Shown here: positions 17,181 to 19,094 of the stretch, piece after piece
How positions within the stretch are numbered: position 1 is the stretch's first letter
How the letters are laid out: the number at the start of each line of letters is the position of its first letter
Assembly (NCBI GenBank): GCA_035642125.1
Contig: DASQSZ010000500.1
Coordinates: forward strand, 1-19,094
Length of the DNA stretch: 19,094 nt
Source of the DNA: CALAED01 sp937891035
GTDB taxonomy: Bacteria > Actinomycetota > Actinomycetes > Streptosporangiales > Streptosporangiaceae
Direction: 5' to 3'
The notes under the pieces: model-generated
Seen by the model: the letters and a program-made list of their open reading frames with translations, nothing else
The model's database searches: none
Told to the model about the DNA's origin: nothing
Made by a program: the position numbers and the translations under genes

Positions 17181-18172
17181 CGGCCGGCTCCCGGGGCGCC
17201 TTCGTCGGGCGCCCCGGGAAGCCCGGACGGTCCAGGCGCCCCGGGCACCCCGCTCGCCCGGGGCGCCTGGGCACCCCGCGGCGCCGGCTGCTACTCGCCC
17301 TCCTGCTGCCCGGGCTGACGCTCTACACGCTCTTCATCGTCTATCCGCTGGTGTCGGCCCTGCAGTACAGCCTGTTCCGGTGGTCGGGCACGCGGCAAAG
17401 CGGCTTCGCCGGCCTGGCCAACTTCGGCGACCTGTTCACCCGCTACCCGCTGAGTGAGCAGGTGTGGCGGGCGCTCGAGCACAACGTGCTGTTCTTCGTC
17501 GGCACGATGCTGGTGCAGAACACGGCCGGGCTGACCTTCGCGGTGCTGCTCCACCGGTCGCGGCGCGGCAAGCGGTTCCTGCAGACGGTGTTCACGCTGC
17601 CGCACATGGTCAGCCCGATCGTCGTCGGCTACCTGTGGTCGGCGATGCTGAACCCGCAGTTCGGCGTGGTGAACGCGACGTTCAGGGCGGTCGGCCTGGA
17701 CGCGCTCGCGCAGCCGTGGCGCGGCGACCCGAACCTCGCGCTGCCGGTGGCGATCTGCGTGAACGCCTGGCAGTGGATCGGCTTTCCGATGCTGCTGTTC
17801 GGCGCCGCGCTGGCCGGCATCCCCGAGGAGTATCACGAGGCGGCGCGCTGCGACGGCGCCTCGGCCTGGCACACCTTCCGCCGGGTGACGCTGCCGCTGC
17901 TCACCCCGGCGATCGGCATCGTCAGCGTGCTGACCTTCGTCGGCAACTTCAACGTGCTCGACCTGATCTACTCGCTGGAGGGCTCGCAGGGCAACCCGGC
18001 CGGAGCCACCGACGTGCTCGGCCTGCTCTTCTACCGGACCGCCTACCAGAACCCCGACGCGAACGCGATCGGCCAGTCGTCGGCGCTCGCCGTGTGCATG
18101 TTCGTCCTGATCTTCGGGACCGCGTTGGCGGCGTCCCGTGTCTTCCGCCGGATGGAGGACCGCCTCAAGTGA
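17153..18172 (+). CDS. Sugar ABC transporter permease, MalF type
   Basis: A 339-residue inner-membrane permease with the usual six hydrophobic segments beginning about residue 46 (LLLALLLPGLTLYTLFIVYPLVSAL) and the ATPase-docking EAA loop EEYHEAARCDGASAWHTFRRVTLPLL (EAA at 229-231, Gly235). The first 45 residues are an Arg/Gly/Pro-rich extension encoded by two GC-rich hairpins. GTG 17153 overlaps the binding-protein gene by 28 bases and has AAGGGG eight bases upstream; TTG 17177 is the only other canonical start before the first membrane segment. With the next gene it should form the transmembrane channel of the importer. No ATPase is encoded here; a shared MsiK-like ATPase elsewhere is likely, as in other actinomycete CUT1 systems. 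Confidence 0.9.
   Translation: MVQARQRRLTAGSRGAFVGRPGKPGRSRRPGHPARPGRLGTPRRRLLLALLLPGLTLYTLFIVYPLVSALQYSLFRWSGTRQSGFAGLANFGDLFTRYPLSEQVWRALEHNVLFFVGTMLVQNTAGLTFAVLLHRSRRGKRFLQTVFTLPHMVSPIVVGYLWSAMLNPQFGVVNATFRAVGLDALAQPWRGDPNLALPVAICVNAWQWIGFPMLLFGAALAGIPEEYHEAARCDGASAWHTFRRVTLPLLTPAIGIVSVLTFVGNFNVLDLIYSLEGSQGNPAGATDVLGLLFYRTAYQNPDANAIGQSSALAVCMFVLIFGTALAASRVFRRMEDRLK
17189..17270 (+). repeat. Two tandem GC-rich hairpins after the binding-protein gene
   Basis: Hairpin one has a 12-bp stem, TCCCGGGGCGCC (17189-17200) with GGCGCCCCGGGA (17208-17219), and a 7-base loop. Hairpin two has a 15-bp stem, CCAGGCGCCCCGGGC (17232-17246) with GCCCGGGGCGCCTGG (17256-17270), and a 9-base loop. Both share the core GGGGCGCC/GGCGCCCC, so arms can also pair across hairpins. 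They start 9 bases after the binding-protein stop codon and lie within the permease N-terminal codons. Confidence 0.85.
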
Positions 18173-18182
18173 GCGTGCCCAA

Positions 18183-19094
18183 ATGAGCCTTCCCGTCTCC
18201 ACGCCGCTGCCGCCCCGTCGCACGGGCGCGGCGTCCGTCGCGGATCCACCGCGCACCCGCGCCGGCCGGCCACCTCGGTCGCGGGCCGCCGGGGCGGCGG
18301 CCGGTGTACTGCTGTGGGGGTACGCGGCGGTGGCGCTGACGCCGTTGCTCGTCATGGTGTCCAGTTCGCTGCGCACCGAGGCCGATCTGGCCGACCGGCC
18401 GCTCGGCCTGCCGCTGCACCCCGTGTTCGAGAACTACGCGCGCGCCTGGTCGGACGGGAACTTCAGCACCTACTTCACGAACTCGGTGCTGGTGACCTGT
18501 GGCTCGGTGCTGCTCGGCACCGGCGTGTCCGTGCTGGCGGCCTACGCGCTGGCCCGCTACCGCTTCTTCGGGCACGGGGTGATGTCGGCGTACTTCCTCG
18601 CCGGGCTCATGCTGCCGATCCGGCTGGGCATCGTGCCGGTGTTCTACCTGCTCAACTCGCTCGGGCTGATCGACTCGCGGATCGGGCTCATCTGCGTGTA
18701 CGCGGCGAGCGGCGTGCCGTTCTCCGTCTTCGTGCTGACGGCGTTCTTCCGGCAACTGCCGGCGGAGCTTGAGGAGGCCGCCCGGATGGACGGCGCCGGC
18801 GAGCTGCGGATCTTCGCGCAGATCATGGTGCCGCTGGTGCGGCCGGCCCTGATGACGGTGGCGTTGTTCCAGTTCATCCCACTCTGGAATGACTTCTTCT
18901 TCCCGTTGGTGCTGATCGGCAACAGCGACAAGTACACGCTGCCGGTCGGGCTGACCCACTTCGTCGCCGAGTTCGAGACCGCGCACGCCCAGCTGAACGC
19001 GGGTCTCGTCATCACGACGATCCCGCTCGTCGTGCTGTTCCTGCTCGCCACAAAGCAGATCGTGGCCGGCCTGACCGCCGGAATGTCCCGGTGA
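18183..19094 (+). CDS. Sugar ABC transporter permease, MalG type
   Basis: A 303-residue partner permease. A basic Pro/Arg-rich N-terminus (1-37) precedes the first membrane segment (about 38-58, GAAAGVLLWGYAAVALTPLLVMV), then SSLRTEADL, FENYARAWSDGNFSTYFTNSVLVT (typical MalG extracytoplasmic stretch) and the EAA loop ELEEAARMDGAGELRIFAQIMVPL (EAA 198-200, Gly204). PLWNDFFFPLVLI near the C-terminus is also typical. ATG 18183 lies 10 bases after the preceding stop and has no clear ribosome site; an upstream in-frame GTG at 18138 would overlap the preceding gene. The stop codon is the last three bases of the window, so further operon genes cannot be excluded. Confidence 0.9.
   Translation: MSLPVSTPLPPRRTGAASVADPPRTRAGRPPRSRAAGAAAGVLLWGYAAVALTPLLVMVSSSLRTEADLADRPLGLPLHPVFENYARAWSDGNFSTYFTNSVLVTCGSVLLGTGVSVLAAYALARYRFFGHGVMSAYFLAGLMLPIRLGIVPVFYLLNSLGLIDSRIGLICVYAASGVPFSVFVLTAFFRQLPAELEEAARMDGAGELRIFAQIMVPLVRPALMTVALFQFIPLWNDFFFPLVLIGNSDKYTLPVGLTHFVAEFETAHAQLNAGLVITTIPLVVLFLLATKQIVAGLTAGMSR

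Overview
The window is high-GC DNA with strong G/C preference at third codon positions, GTG starts, twin-arginine and lipobox signal peptides, and CUT1-type sugar ABC transporter genes without a local ATPase. This points to an actinomycete (Actinomycetota), perhaps a Streptosporangiales- or Micromonosporales-like genus. The genus is a guess; the phylum is fairly safe.

Bases 1-2744 (+ strand) hold a coupled pair. The first gene is cut by the left edge of the window: the frame is open from base 1, and it encodes a periplasmic-binding-like (SBP_bac_11) plus von Willebrand A protein. The second encodes a membrane-anchored solute-binding-like protein. By eye this part is less GC-rich than the rest and looks unrelated to what follows.

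Bases 2841-10422 (- strand) encode an exported peptidoglycan-degradation set. One operon runs nagZ1 (GH3 beta-N-acetylglucosaminidase) - secreted endonuclease/exonuclease/phosphatase-fold hydrolase - a 40-codon ORF - namZ (GH171 exo-beta-N-acetylmuramidase) - amiE-like serine hydrolase. A second, monocistronic NagZ is a predicted lipoprotein. It is divergent from a small lipoprotein gene of unknown function (10607-11173).

Bases 11413-19094 encode the uptake and intracellular half: an ASKHA-type amino-sugar kinase (- strand), two RpiR/MurR-like regulators in tandem (+), murQ (N-acetylmuramic acid 6-phosphate etherase), a lipoprotein sugar-binding protein and two MalF/MalG-type permeases. The last permease ends on the final base of the window.

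Taken together, the locus reads as a complete muropeptide-salvage pathway. NagZ, NamZ and the AmiE-like enzyme strip GlcNAc, MurNAc and peptides outside the cell. An ABC importer, in place of the PTS transporter MurP of Bacillus subtilis, brings in free sugar; the kinase phosphorylates it; MurQ converts MurNAc-6-P to GlcNAc-6-P. Both regulator genes carry the same 17-bp near-palindrome, GTAAGAAA(C/G)TTTCT(T/A)CC, immediately before their start codon and over the predicted -10 element. A degenerate copy overlaps the nagZ1 promoter, suggesting one regulon. The import route, the 40-codon ORF, the leaderless autoregulated promoters and the GC-rich hairpin arrays between transporter genes are the most interesting items. 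All assignments come from reading the sequence; no search was run.
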